Shown here in pieces: positions 35,585-43,213 of a stretch of 64,000 bases of DNA. The notes beneath the pieces were generated by a model. It did no database searches, was not told the origin of the DNA, and worked only from the letters and a program-made list of their open reading frames with translations. Position 1 is the first letter of the stretch. Each line of letters begins with the position of its first letter. The position numbers and the translations under genes are program-made. This DNA is from Antricoccus suffuscus (GTDB lineage Bacteria > Actinomycetota > Actinomycetes > Mycobacteriales > Antricoccaceae): positions 1 to 64,000 of the forward strand of contig NZ_PVUE01000002.1 of NCBI RefSeq assembly GCF_003003235.1, read 5' to 3'.

Positions 35585-35967
35585 TGTCGCCCTCACCTTG
35601 TGGGCCCGGAGATTCACACGACCTCGAATGTGAAGAGTTTCTTGGCGAGGTCTATCTCTACCTGGATTCCGAGTGCAACGAGGCCCGTCGCGCCCAACTG
35701 CAGAAGCATATGGAGCAGTGCCCGGGTTGCCTGGACAAGTACGGCCTCGAACGCGATATTAAGGCCCTCGTCGGTCGCTGCTGCGGCGGCGAGCGGGCTC
35801 CCGAAAACCTTCGTAGCCGGGTGCAGGCGCAGATCCGCAGCGCGGTGTCGATCGACCGCGCGGAGACACTGATGACGGATGGCTCGTCGTACATTCGGGC
35901 CTCGCGTACGACGATCCGTTACGAGTCCCGGCTGATCGAGCCGCCGCCCGACGAACGACCCCGATAG
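35581..35967 (+). CDS. rsrA: Zinc-binding anti-sigma factor RsrA
   Basis: A 128-residue redox-sensitive anti-sigma factor. The ZAS signature is complete: Cys17, His43, Cys47 and Cys50 (C-x25-H-x3-C-x2-C). In known RsrA, disulfide stress oxidises these cysteines, releases zinc and frees the sigma factor. An additional CC pair at 67-68 and an extended C-terminal tail (about 75-128) are less conserved. The ATG overlaps the sigma stop codon, so the pair is translated in a coupled way. The flavin oxidoreductase gene starts five bases after its stop. Confidence 0.9.
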   Translation: MMSPSPCGPGDSHDLECEEFLGEVYLYLDSECNEARRAQLQKHMEQCPGCLDKYGLERDIKALVGRCCGGERAPENLRSRVQAQIRSAVSIDRAETLMTDGSSYIRASRTTIRYESRLIEPPPDERPR

Positions 35968-35971
35968 CTAG

Positions 35972-36979
35972 ATGCCGGCATCGTTTCCCGTCTCGATTCT
36001 CGATTTTGTCGCGATCAGCGGTACGCACACCCCTCGCGAGACCATCGCGCAGACCGTCGAGGTCGCGCAACTGGCAGAACGGCTGGGGTACAAGCGCTAC
36101 TGGGTGCCCGAACACCACAACCATCTCGGGTTGGCATTTACCTCTACTGAGGTCATGATCGCGCACCTGGCGGCGGCTACCGAGCGGATTCGAGTCGGTG
36201 CGGCCGGCGTGATGCTCCCTAACCACGCGCCACTGAAGGTGGCAGAGGTCTTTCGCACGCTGGAGGCGATCCACCCGGGACGGATCGACTTAGGCCTTGG
36301 CCGGGCGCCCGGCACGGACGGCTTGACGGCGTACGCGCTTCGCCGCGGCGACGAGGTCGATAATTTCGGGCAGCAGGCGGGCGAGCTGTTTGCGTTTCTG
36401 TACGACGACTTCCCGGCAGATCATCCGTACCGGCAGGTCGTCGCGGCGCCACTCAGCGAGCAACCGCCGGAAATCTTTATGCTCGGCTCAAGCGAATACG
36501 GACCACGGTTCGCGGCGGTCAACGGGCTGAGCGCGGTATTCGCCCATCACATGAGTCCCGATCTCGCGGTGCTCGCGCTACAGGACTATCGGGCACGATT
36601 CCAGCCCTCGAAGTACCTCGCGGAGCCGAGGTCGATCGTCTCCGCGCTGGCGTTCGCGTCGGAGGAGCCGGACGTGGTGGACGCCGCGATCGCTACCTGG
36701 ATGATGTTCGGTGACCGGCTGAAGCGGGGGGAGCGAGGCCCGCGGGCCAGCCTTGATGAGGCACTCGATTTCGCGCGCACTGACGAGTTCAACGGCCGCA
36801 GGCAGGCGCAGCTGGAGCGGGTCTTTGCCGGCCGGCCGGATGAGGTCGCCGAGCGGCTACGCCGGCTCGTGGCAGACACCGAAGCCGACGAACTGGTCGT
36901 GGTCTGCCCACTGGGCGAGCAAGGACCTCGGCTACACAGCTTCGAACACCTCGCCAAGCAACTCGACCTCGCCGACTGA
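35972..36979 (+). CDS. LLM-class flavin-dependent oxidoreductase
   Basis: A 335-residue luciferase-like monooxygenase-fold protein of the group near YwbO/YhbW-type proteins. Features are the N-terminal SILDFVAISGTHTPRE, RYWVPEHHNHLG near 43-54, VGAAGVMLPNHAPLKVAEVF and the GRIDLGLGRAPGTD loop near 110. It probably uses reduced FMN or F420-like flavin; the cofactor cannot be decided. It follows rsrA by four bases, so the SigR promoter could drive it under thiol stress. Confidence 0.88.
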   Translation: MPASFPVSILDFVAISGTHTPRETIAQTVEVAQLAERLGYKRYWVPEHHNHLGLAFTSTEVMIAHLAAATERIRVGAAGVMLPNHAPLKVAEVFRTLEAIHPGRIDLGLGRAPGTDGLTAYALRRGDEVDNFGQQAGELFAFLYDDFPADHPYRQVVAAPLSEQPPEIFMLGSSEYGPRFAAVNGLSAVFAHHMSPDLAVLALQDYRARFQPSKYLAEPRSIVSALAFASEEPDVVDAAIATWMMFGDRLKRGERGPRASLDEALDFARTDEFNGRRQAQLERVFAGRPDEVAERLRRLVADTEADELVVVCPLGEQGPRLHSFEHLAKQLDLAD

Positions 36980-37025
36980 GCGACGCGGGCAGCGTGGCCC
37001 GTGGCGCCGATAGCGACATGAAGAA

Positions 37026-37052
37026 GCCCGGGCAGTCCAAGACTCACCGGGC
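37026..37052. terminator. Weak bidirectional hairpin between convergent genes
   Basis: GCCCGG at 37026-37031 pairs with CCGGGC at 37047-37052 around a 15-base loop, between the oxidoreductase stop and the bL37 gene. On the minus strand it is followed by TTCTTC. The stem is short, so this is tentative. Confidence 0.35.
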
Positions 37053-37094
37053 ATTCTGCGGCGGCGCTCCTAGGGGGCGCTCACCTGCGCCGTA

Positions 37095-37169
37095 CTACGC
37101 GTTGGGGCGCTTGCCGTGGTTGGCGCCGCTCTTCTTACGGCTGCGACGCTTGCGTCCGCGCTTGCTCAT
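37095..37169 (-). CDS. 50S ribosomal protein bL37
   Basis: A 24-residue basic protein, MSKRGRKRRSRKK followed by SGANHGKRPNA, matching the actinobacterial ribosomal protein bL37 (mycobacterial 23-24-residue form) in composition, length and the NHGKRPNA end. It binds the large subunit rRNA. The ATG at 37169 has GGAG nine bases upstream. It is too short for standard ORF calling. It is divergent from the biotin carboxylase gene, separated by 149 bases. Confidence 0.92.
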   Translation of the reverse strand: MSKRGRKRRSRKKSGANHGKRPNA

Positions 37170-37318
37170 GTCGTGGTACTCCGATCACCGGTTATGACGA
37201 ACCTATAGTGTCTCATGTGGTCTGAGATGGCGTGAATTGGGCACTGGCGGCGATATGCGACGCCGGTCCGGCTGGTGCGGAAATCGCGACCGGACGGCGC
37301 AAACGAAGGGTGTTGAAG

Positions 37319-38668
37319 ATGTTTGAGACCGTGTTGGTGGCCAACCGCGGCGAGATTGCGTGCCGGGTGCTGAAGACGTGTCACGAACTGGGCATAAAGG
37401 GTGTTGCCGTTTACTCCGAGGCGGACGCTGACGCGCTTCATGTGCGCAGTGCCGACGAGTCGGTGCTCCTTGGGCCGGCCGCCCCGGCCGAGTCGTATCT
37501 CGCCGCGCAAAAAGTGATCGAGGCCGCACGGCTGACCAATGCCGACGCGATTCACCCGGGTTATGGGTTCTTGTCCGAAAACGCGCAGTTTGCGCGTGCG
37601 GTTGAGGACGCGGGCATCACCTGGATCGGTCCCGCGCCCGAGTCGATCGAGACCATGGGCGACAAGATCGCCGCGCGCAACCTGATGCAGGACGCCGGCG
37701 TACCAGTGGCTCCGGGCACCCGCGAGGCGATCACCGATCCCGACGTAGCGCTGGAGGCGGCCGCACAGATCGGCTACCCGGTGATCGTGAAGGCGTCGGC
37801 GGGCGGCGGCGGAATCGGCATGTCGGTCGTACACGGCCCCGACGAGGTCGTCGCGGCACTCGAGACCGCACGCACCCGAGCGGAGCGCTTCTTTGGCAGT
37901 GGCGCGGTCTTCATCGAGAAGTACGTTGCCAGCGCCCGGCATATTGAAGTACAGGTCCTCGGCCTCGGTGACGGCCGGGCGGTCGCACTCGGCGAGCGGG
38001 ACTGCTCGGTGCAGCGACGCCATCAGAAGGTGCTGGAAGAGTCGCCGTCGAGCGCGATCGACGACGATTTGCGCGCGAAGATCCTGGAGGCCGGACGCAA
38101 GGCCGCCGAGGCGGTCCGGTACCGCGGTGCGGGCACCGTTGAGATGCTGCTCGATCGCTCGAGCGGCGAGTTCTACTTCCTGGAAATGAATACTCGACTG
38201 CAGGTGGAGCACCCCGTAACCGAGTTGGTCACGGGTCTCGACCTCGTCGCCGAGCAGTTCCGAATCGCGGCCGGCGAGGAGCTGAGTTTCGACGTACGAC
38301 AGCCACCGGCTCCGAACGGGCATGCGATCGAGTTTCGGGTGTACGCCGAGGATCCGCAGCGCTTCCTTCCCGGGCCCGGGAAGATCAGCGAGTGGCGCGA
38401 ACCTACCGGCGAGGGCATCCGGATCGACGCAGGCTATCGCAAAGGCGATGTCGTCACGCCGTACTACGACCCCCTGATGGCCAAGTTGTGCGCATGGGGT
38501 CAGGACCGCGACACCGCGATCAAGCGGCTGCGCGAGGCCGCCGCTGACTTCGCGATCAGCGGGCCGAAAAACAACCTTCCGCTCGCCGCGGAACTGCTGT
38601 CGGACCAGGGTTTCGTGACCGGCGATTTCGACACGGCGATCATCGATCGAATGCGTGCGAAGAAGTAG
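37319..38668 (+). CDS. accC: Biotin carboxylase subunit of an acyl-CoA carboxylase
   Basis: A 449-residue biotin carboxylase that carboxylates biotin with ATP and bicarbonate. Visible are VLVANRGEIACRVLKTC at the N-terminus, DAIHPGYGFLSENAQFA near 80, the ATP-grasp glycine loop VIVKASAGGGGIGMS near 158, LGERDCSVQRRHQKVLEESPS near 225, EFYFLEMNTRLQVEHPVTE near 285 and HAIEFRVYAEDP. It lacks a fused carrier domain; a separate BCCP gene follows at 38779. The ATG at 37319 has GAAGGG upstream. No carboxyltransferase gene is in the window. Confidence 0.93.
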   Translation: MFETVLVANRGEIACRVLKTCHELGIKGVAVYSEADADALHVRSADESVLLGPAAPAESYLAAQKVIEAARLTNADAIHPGYGFLSENAQFARAVEDAGITWIGPAPESIETMGDKIAARNLMQDAGVPVAPGTREAITDPDVALEAAAQIGYPVIVKASAGGGGIGMSVVHGPDEVVAALETARTRAERFFGSGAVFIEKYVASARHIEVQVLGLGDGRAVALGERDCSVQRRHQKVLEESPSSAIDDDLRAKILEAGRKAAEAVRYRGAGTVEMLLDRSSGEFYFLEMNTRLQVEHPVTELVTGLDLVAEQFRIAAGEELSFDVRQPPAPNGHAIEFRVYAEDPQRFLPGPGKISEWREPTGEGIRIDAGYRKGDVVTPYYDPLMAKLCAWGQDRDTAIKRLREAAADFAISGPKNNLPLAAELLSDQGFVTGDFDTAIIDRMRAKK

Positions 38669-38778
38669 CGCGCGGGCGCAGTAACGTGTGCAATAGGTAC
38701 CGCACGCCTGACCGGAACGTACATGAACTCTGGTCGGGCACCACGAATTTGGACAACAACACATCGGAGGCATAATCC

Positions 38779-38994
38779 ATGGCCGAGGAAATCCGCGCGG
38801 AGATGGTCGCGAACGTCTGGAAGGTAGTCGCCAAAGAAGGTGACGCTGTCGAAGACGGCACCGAGCTGGTCATCCTCGAGTCGATGAAGATGGAGATTCC
38901 CGTTGTCGCGGAGTCCGGGGGCACGCTGAGCAAGCTCGCCGTCAATGAGGGCGACGTCGTACAAGAAGGTGACCTGATCGCGGTCATCGACTAG
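38779..38994 (+). CDS. Biotin/lipoyl carrier protein (BCCP-like)
   Basis: A 71-residue single-domain carrier with the biotinylation motif ESMKMEIPV (Lys37) and two symmetric half-sheets, as in small BCCPs of actinobacteria (mycobacterial Rv3221c type). It presumably receives biotin and serves the carboxylase encoded 110 bases upstream, though these small proteins have no fully settled role. The start ATG has TCGGAGG upstream. The position before pdtaS and whiB1 matches mycobacterial order. Confidence 0.92.
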   Translation: MAEEIRAEMVANVWKVVAKEGDAVEDGTELVILESMKMEIPVVAESGGTLSKLAVNEGDVVQEGDLIAVID

Positions 38995-39039
38995 CAACGG
39001 CCGATCCCCTAGGCCGCGCCCGCATCGGGTCGTCTTCTC

Positions 39040-40560
39040 ATGTCAGTCCTGACCGAGCTCGTTGTCGCACATACCGGACTCGATCACGAGTCGAGCGAGC
39101 ATCTGCAGCTGCTGGTCGGAGAATGGCAGCTCCTGGCGGATCTGTCGTTCTCGGACCTTCTGTTGTTGGCGCCTACCGCTGACGGGCGGATGATTTGTCT
39201 TGCGCAGGTGCGTGCGACCACCGCGCCTACGGTGTACCCCGACGATCTTGTCGGCAGCTACGCCAGCGCCGCCGACACCGCGACCTGCGAGCGAGTGCGC
39301 CGCACCGGTGCTCCGATCCGCGACCGGGTGACGTTCTTTCCCGTACGGCGCGCGCCGGACAGCGAGGTCATCGCCGTCGTGTCACGTAAGGGTTCCACGC
39401 GCGAACAGCAGTCTTCAAGCCAGCTTGAGGTGGCATATCTGGAGAGTGCGACCACGCTACTGTCGATGGTTGCCGACGGCTCGTTTCCGCCGGATAACGC
39501 CTCAACGGAACTACTGACCGGGCCGCGGGCCGGCGATGGTCTCGTCCTGCTCGACGAGACCGGGATGGTGAAGTATGCCAGCCCCAATGCGATGTCGGCG
39601 TACCGCCGGATGGGGGTCACGACGGACCTGAAGGGCGCGGCGTTTATCAGCCTGACCCGTTCGCTCGTGCATGACCGGTTCGACTCCGAAGAGATGGAAC
39701 ATCGACTGCGCGCCGCGCTGGACGGGCTGTCGCCGCTACGGATCGAGGTCGATGTGCAGGGCGCCACGGTCCTGTACCGCGCGCTGGCCCTGAGCACACA
39801 TCGGCGGCCATCCGGCGCGCTCGTGCTGTTGCGCGACGTCACCGACATTCGTCGCCGCGACCGTCAGCTGCTCAGCAAGGACGCGACGATCCGTGAGATC
39901 CATCATCGCGTCAAGAACAACTTGCAGACCGTGGCCGCACTGCTTCGTCTGCAGGCCAGAAGAGTGAGTACCCCGGCTGGGAAGGCGGCGCTTAACGAGT
40001 CGGTTCGTCGCGTGTCGTCGATCGCGCTTGTGCACGAGACCCTGTCGATGTCGTTGGACGAAACGGTCGACTTCGACGGCATTGTGGATCGCCTTATCCC
40101 GATGGTCACGGATGTGGCCTCACCGGCCGCGGCGGGGTCGGGTGTGACCGTACGGCGCGGCTCGTCGTTTGGCATCCTGCCGGCCGACACCGCGACCCCC
40201 TTGGTGATGGTGCTCGCTGAGCTGCTGCAGAATGCCGTCGAGCATGCCTTCAAGTCCACCCCGGTCGGGGAGTTCGGTCAGGTGGTCGTTCAGTGCTCCC
40301 GCAGGCCAGGACAACTGACGGTGTCGGTGACCGATAACGGTTCCGGCCTACCCGCGGACTTTTCGCTGGAGAACTCCGATCGACTGGGCTTGCAGATTGT
40401 CCGGACGCTGGTCGCTGGTGAGTTGCGTGGGAGTATCTCGGTGCAGACCAACAGCGAACGCCACGGTACGACCGCGACCTTGGAAATCCCCCTGCGGCGC
40501 CGCACCGACAGCCGGCCGCCCTCAGAGCCGGGTGGACAGCAAAAGATGCGGCCCGCCTGA
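39040..40560 (+). CDS. pdtaS: Sensor histidine kinase PdtaS
   Basis: A 506-residue cytosolic histidine kinase. The N-terminal part (about 1-140) is the GAF-like domain of PdtaS; a PAS domain covers about 165-275; the HisKA_2 helix REIHHRVKNNLQTVAALLRLQARR starts near 286, with the phospho-acceptor His at 288/289. The HATPase domain includes ELLQNAVEHAF and VTDNGSGLP. There are no membrane helices. In M. tuberculosis PdtaS phosphorylates PdtaR, an RNA-binding ANTAR antiterminator; no pdtaR is seen here. It is convergent with whiB1, with a hairpin overlapping its stop. Confidence 0.92.
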   Translation: MSVLTELVVAHTGLDHESSEHLQLLVGEWQLLADLSFSDLLLLAPTADGRMICLAQVRATTAPTVYPDDLVGSYASAADTATCERVRRTGAPIRDRVTFFPVRRAPDSEVIAVVSRKGSTREQQSSSQLEVAYLESATTLLSMVADGSFPPDNASTELLTGPRAGDGLVLLDETGMVKYASPNAMSAYRRMGVTTDLKGAAFISLTRSLVHDRFDSEEMEHRLRAALDGLSPLRIEVDVQGATVLYRALALSTHRRPSGALVLLRDVTDIRRRDRQLLSKDATIREIHHRVKNNLQTVAALLRLQARRVSTPAGKAALNESVRRVSSIALVHETLSMSLDETVDFDGIVDRLIPMVTDVASPAAAGSGVTVRRGSSFGILPADTATPLVMVLAELLQNAVEHAFKSTPVGEFGQVVVQCSRRPGQLTVSVTDNGSGLPADFSLENSDRLGLQIVRTLVAGELRGSISVQTNSERHGTTATLEIPLRRRTDSRPPSEPGGQQKMRPA

Positions 40561-40572
40561 GCGGACCGCATC
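40545..40572. terminator. Bidirectional hairpin between pdtaS and whiB1
   Basis: GATGCGG at 40545-40551 pairs with CCGCATC at 40566-40572, and CCGC (40553-40556) with GCGG (40561-40564) inside it around a CTGA loop. It overlaps the pdtaS stop codon (40558-40560) and lies just downstream of the whiB1 stop on the other strand, so it probably ends both transcripts. Confidence 0.65.
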
Positions 40573-40622
40573 CTTGAACGTTTATCTATCAGTGTGCCGC
40601 GTACGGCGGCGACTTGTCGCTG

Positions 40623-40871
40623 TTACGCCGAGCGAGCAGCCCGCGCGCGGCGACGCTTGAGTGCGCGCCGCTCGTCTTCGCTTAAGCCGCCCCATACGCC
40701 GGAGTCCTGGCCACTGTCCAACGCCCACGAGAGGCATTGTGAAGTGACAGGGCAGCGGCGGCACACGGATTTCGCGTCTTCGATCTGCATCAGCGCTGGG
40801 CCGGTATTGCCGATCGGGAAGAACAGCTCCGGGTCCTCGTCTCGACAGATCGCGCGGTGACGCCAATCCAT
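40623..40871 (-). CDS. whiB1: WhiB-family transcription factor (WhiB1-like)
   Basis: An 82-residue [4Fe-4S] protein. Cysteines at 9, 37, 40 and 46 (AIC, then CRRCPVTSQC) are the cluster ligands, at the same positions as in mycobacterial WhiB1. GVWGG at 58-62 is the family turn, and the C-terminal LKRRRARAARSA tail is the basic DNA-contact segment. WhiB1 binds the housekeeping sigma factor and reacts with nitric oxide; it is essential in mycobacteria. The start has GAGGAGAAAAC upstream. A long 5' region precedes it. Confidence 0.94.
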   Translation of the reverse strand: MDWRHRAICRDEDPELFFPIGNTGPALMQIEDAKSVCRRCPVTSQCLSWALDSGQDSGVWGGLSEDERRALKRRRARAARSA

Positions 40872-41211
40872 GTTTTCTCCTCAATGTACGGCTATGAGTG
40901 CATCCGCTTTGGAGTGCGCATGTCCCAACCAATGTGCTGACTATTTATTGTGGCCTGACCATCGCCGTACTGCCAGTGATTGCGTCCAATTTCGCATTAC
41001 CACACCTGTGAGATAGCCCAAGACCCGGGCTCTTGACACGCGGTGCAAAATGCGCGATGGACGCTGGACACTTTGTCAGTTGCGCAACGATCTATCTTGT
41101 GAATGCTTTCACGAGCGGCCGTAAAGTCAAGTGCAATTAACGTTTAGACCTGCGCCGGTGAGCAACTTCACGCGGCTGTAGAACTTCCGGACCGAGTCGA
41201 GACGGCCGTTG
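40872..41211. other. Long upstream region of whiB1
   Basis: A 340-base gap, comparatively AT-rich, between whiB1 and the diacylglycerol kinase gene. I see no ORF with a credible start. It holds a CRP-like palindrome at 41098-41113 and an AATAAAT stretch near 40945-40955, a possible -10 for whiB1. The length suggests a long regulated leader, as reported for whiB1 in mycobacteria. Confidence 0.55.
41098..41113. promoter_or_regulatory. CRP/cAMP-receptor-like binding site
   Basis: The sequence TGTGA-N6-TCACG (41098-41113) differs from the CRP consensus TGTGA-N6-TCACA at one base. It lies 227 bases upstream of the whiB1 start, in the same intergenic region. In M. tuberculosis the CRP homologue controls whiB1, so the location fits. 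Confidence 0.6.
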
Positions 41212-42135
41212 TCAGGCGATTACTCGCAACGCGTTCGGTACGCCGGTGAAGTGCGCGATTTCCCGTAGGCCGGCGAAGTCGCCGTCAACCTGGAGTTCTA
41301 TAGGCTCGGTCGAGGTGATCGTAAACGCGCCGAGGTCGTGGAAGGAACGCACCTTCTTGCCGCGTGGCTGGGGGTCGACGCGAGTGATCTGCCACAGGGT
41401 GCGCAACGTCGAGGGCGTGCGAGTGCGCTTGAGGGCGAACACGTCGAGGGCCGTCTCGAACCGCGCCTCGGGTGAGACCTGGACCGGACGCGAGTTGAAA
41501 TAGGTCCATGGCGTGGTGTTCGAGACGACGGCGAGATACAGCCCGTCGATTGGATCCTGACCTGGGACGTGCAGCGCCATCGGTGGCTCTTTGCGCAGCC
41601 CGCTCCGGTAGAAGTTCTTTACCGCAGTTCGCGCATAGAGGTGCGGCGTCGCCTTCTTGCCACGGCCGCGTCGTAGCTCCACCTTGTGGATGACCTCGGC
41701 GTCGAATCCGAACCCCGCGGCAAAGACGAACCAGCGACCGTCGACATTGCCTAGTCCAATCGACCGGCTGCGACCCTCCTGAAGCGCCTCGAGGATCTGG
41801 CCGGTCGCATCGATCGGATTGTTGGACAGGCCGAGCGTACGGGCGAAGACATTGGCTGAGCCGCCCGGTACGACCGCGAGCGTCGGCACATGCGCGCCCG
41901 GGCCGCCCGCGAGCATCCCGTTGACGACCTCGTTTACGGTGCCGTCGCCGCCGACGACGACGACGTAGTCATAACCGTCCTGGGTCGCTTGGGTGCCAAG
42001 TTCGATCGCGTGCCCGCGGTGCGTGGTGTGGACAATGTCCAACTTGAGGTCCGCAGCGAGCGCGCTAGTGATGACTTCTCGCACTCGACCGGACGTTGCG
42101 GTGGCTTTCGGGTTGGACAGAAGCAGAGCGCGCAT
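41212..42135 (-). CDS. Diacylglycerol/lipid kinase (DAGK catalytic domain)
   Basis: A 307-residue DAGK-superfamily lipid kinase. The N-terminal catalytic domain has LLLSNPKATATSGR, YVVVVGGDGTVNEVVNGML near 58 (the nucleotide GGDGT loop) and VVPGGSANVFARTLG near 88. GFGFDAEVIHKVE and the C-terminal ELQVDGDFAG complete the family pattern. It phosphorylates diacylglycerol or a related lipid at the membrane. The ATG at 42135 is preferred to the long upstream frame. It faces the membrane protein gene across 34 bases, the same arrangement as in mycobacteria. Confidence 0.9.
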   Translation of the reverse strand: MRALLLSNPKATATSGRVREVITSALAADLKLDIVHTTHRGHAIELGTQATQDGYDYVVVVGGDGTVNEVVNGMLAGGPGAHVPTLAVVPGGSANVFARTLGLSNNPIDATGQILEALQEGRSRSIGLGNVDGRWFVFAAGFGFDAEVIHKVELRRGRGKKATPHLYARTAVKNFYRSGLRKEPPMALHVPGQDPIDGLYLAVVSNTTPWTYFNSRPVQVSPEARFETALDVFALKRTRTPSTLRTLWQITRVDPQPRGKKVRSFHDLGAFTITSTEPIELQVDGDFAGLREIAHFTGVPNALRVIA

Positions 42136-42169
42136 AGTCGTCCACACTACCGCTCGGTACGCTGGCCTC

Positions 42170-42637
42170 GTGCCACAGCAACCGCCCCATGACCAACCTA
42201 ACTTCGCCGACCAGCCCGGCCAGGCCCGAACCCGGCCGCCGGCTCCGATGCAGTTGATTCTTGCGTGGCTCATTTTGTGGCTTCAAGGAGCGGCGGTGAT
42301 CGTCGGTGGTTTGATCTGGGGTGTTCGTAGCATCACCGACAAGCCAGACAACCTTGGCGGGTCACTCGCGGGAGCGGCGTTCTGCATCGCCGGCGGATTG
42401 CTGGTGATCAGGCTGGGCGTGGCACTGCGTGGGCAGCGACAGTGGGCGCGGGCGCCGGTTATCGCCCTCGAGATCTTGTTTTTGCCGGTCGGCTGGGCGT
42501 TGACGTTTCAGGGTGGCAACAAGCTTTACGGCATTCCGGTGCTCGCGGTCGCCGCGGCGCTGATCTATCTGTTGCTCTCGAAGCCGGTAAGCGCGATCCT
42601 CGACCGGGTCGTCGACCCGGATGAGCCGGAGGACTAG
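42170..42637 (+). CDS. Small integral membrane protein (Rv3217c-like position)
   Basis: A 155-residue protein with a proline- and glutamine-rich cytosolic N-terminus (about 1-25) and four predicted helices (about 28-50, 62-80, 93-110 and 116-135). Its position beside the diacylglycerol kinase matches a conserved membrane protein in mycobacteria; I know no biochemical function. The GTG at 42170 is used, and the ATG at 42248 is the main alternative. It ends 39 bases from the convergent GNAT gene. Confidence 0.75.
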   Translation: MPQQPPHDQPNFADQPGQARTRPPAPMQLILAWLILWLQGAAVIVGGLIWGVRSITDKPDNLGGSLAGAAFCIAGGLLVIRLGVALRGQRQWARAPVIALEILFLPVGWALTFQGGNKLYGIPVLAVAAALIYLLLSKPVSAILDRVVDPDEPED

Positions 42638-42676
42638 AGCCGCGATTACCGGCGCTTCGCGCAGGTCCGGACGCGG

Positions 42677-43213
42677 CTAGGGCAATTGCCCGCGGTCGGC
42701 GGCGAAGTCGGTCAGGGCTTGGTCGGTCAGGCGCATGGTGTCCCAGTCTGTCATCGCGACCGCACCTATCGAGCGGTAGAAGTCGATCGAGGGCGTGTTC
42801 CATTTCAGGACCGACCACTCGACTCGGGCGTAGCCGCGGTCCTCGGCGATCTTTGCGAGCGTCTGGAGCAGCGCTTTACCGAGTCCGGTGCCCCGATGTG
42901 CCTCCTCAACAAAGAGATCTTCGAGGTAGATGCCGTGTACGCCGCGCCACGTTGAGAAGTTGAGGAAGTACAGCGCGAAGCCGACGACGTGATCGTTGGG
43001 CGACTCGCTCGCCACCAGACCGAACACGGCGGGGTCGTCGGCAAACAGCGCCGCCCGGAGCTGCTCGGTGGTCATCAGCGCCTCGTGTTCGGCCTTCTCG
43101 TAGATCGCGAGCCCGCGCACGAGGGTGATGATGGCGTCGAGATCCTGATCGGCGACTTGTCGCACGCGCGGGTCGGTGCCGTGGGGGAGCTGCGCGGAAT
43201 CGTGGTGGCTCAT
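42677..43213 (-). CDS. GNAT-family N-acetyltransferase
   Basis: A 178-residue GNAT acetyltransferase. The acetyl-CoA loop is in LEDLFVEEAHRGTGLGKALLQ (near 98-118), followed by ARVEWSVLKWNTPSIDFYRSIGA. The pattern resembles diamine (spermidine/spermine-type) or thialysine acetyltransferases, so a small amine is a likely acceptor. The ATG overlaps the pssA TGA (ATGA), coupling it to phospholipid genes, though no direct link is known. Confidence 0.88.
   Translation of the reverse strand: MSHHDSAQLPHGTDPRVRQVADQDLDAIITLVRGLAIYEKAEHEALMTTEQLRAALFADDPAVFGLVASESPNDHVVGFALYFLNFSTWRGVHGIYLEDLFVEEAHRGTGLGKALLQTLAKIAEDRGYARVEWSVLKWNTPSIDFYRSIGAVAMTDWDTMRLTDQALTDFAADRGQLP

Noticed and set aside
37166-38773. 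A 535-residue minus-strand frame opposite the biotin carboxylase gene
   Set aside because: It mirrors a clear AccC-type gene with all its motifs; the antisense product has no recognisable domain. Long antisense frames are common in high-GC DNA.
42638-42678. Hairpin AGCCGCG/CGCGGCT as a terminator between convergent genes
   Set aside because: Only seven base pairs with a 27-base loop and no T-run; it overlaps the GNAT stop codon.
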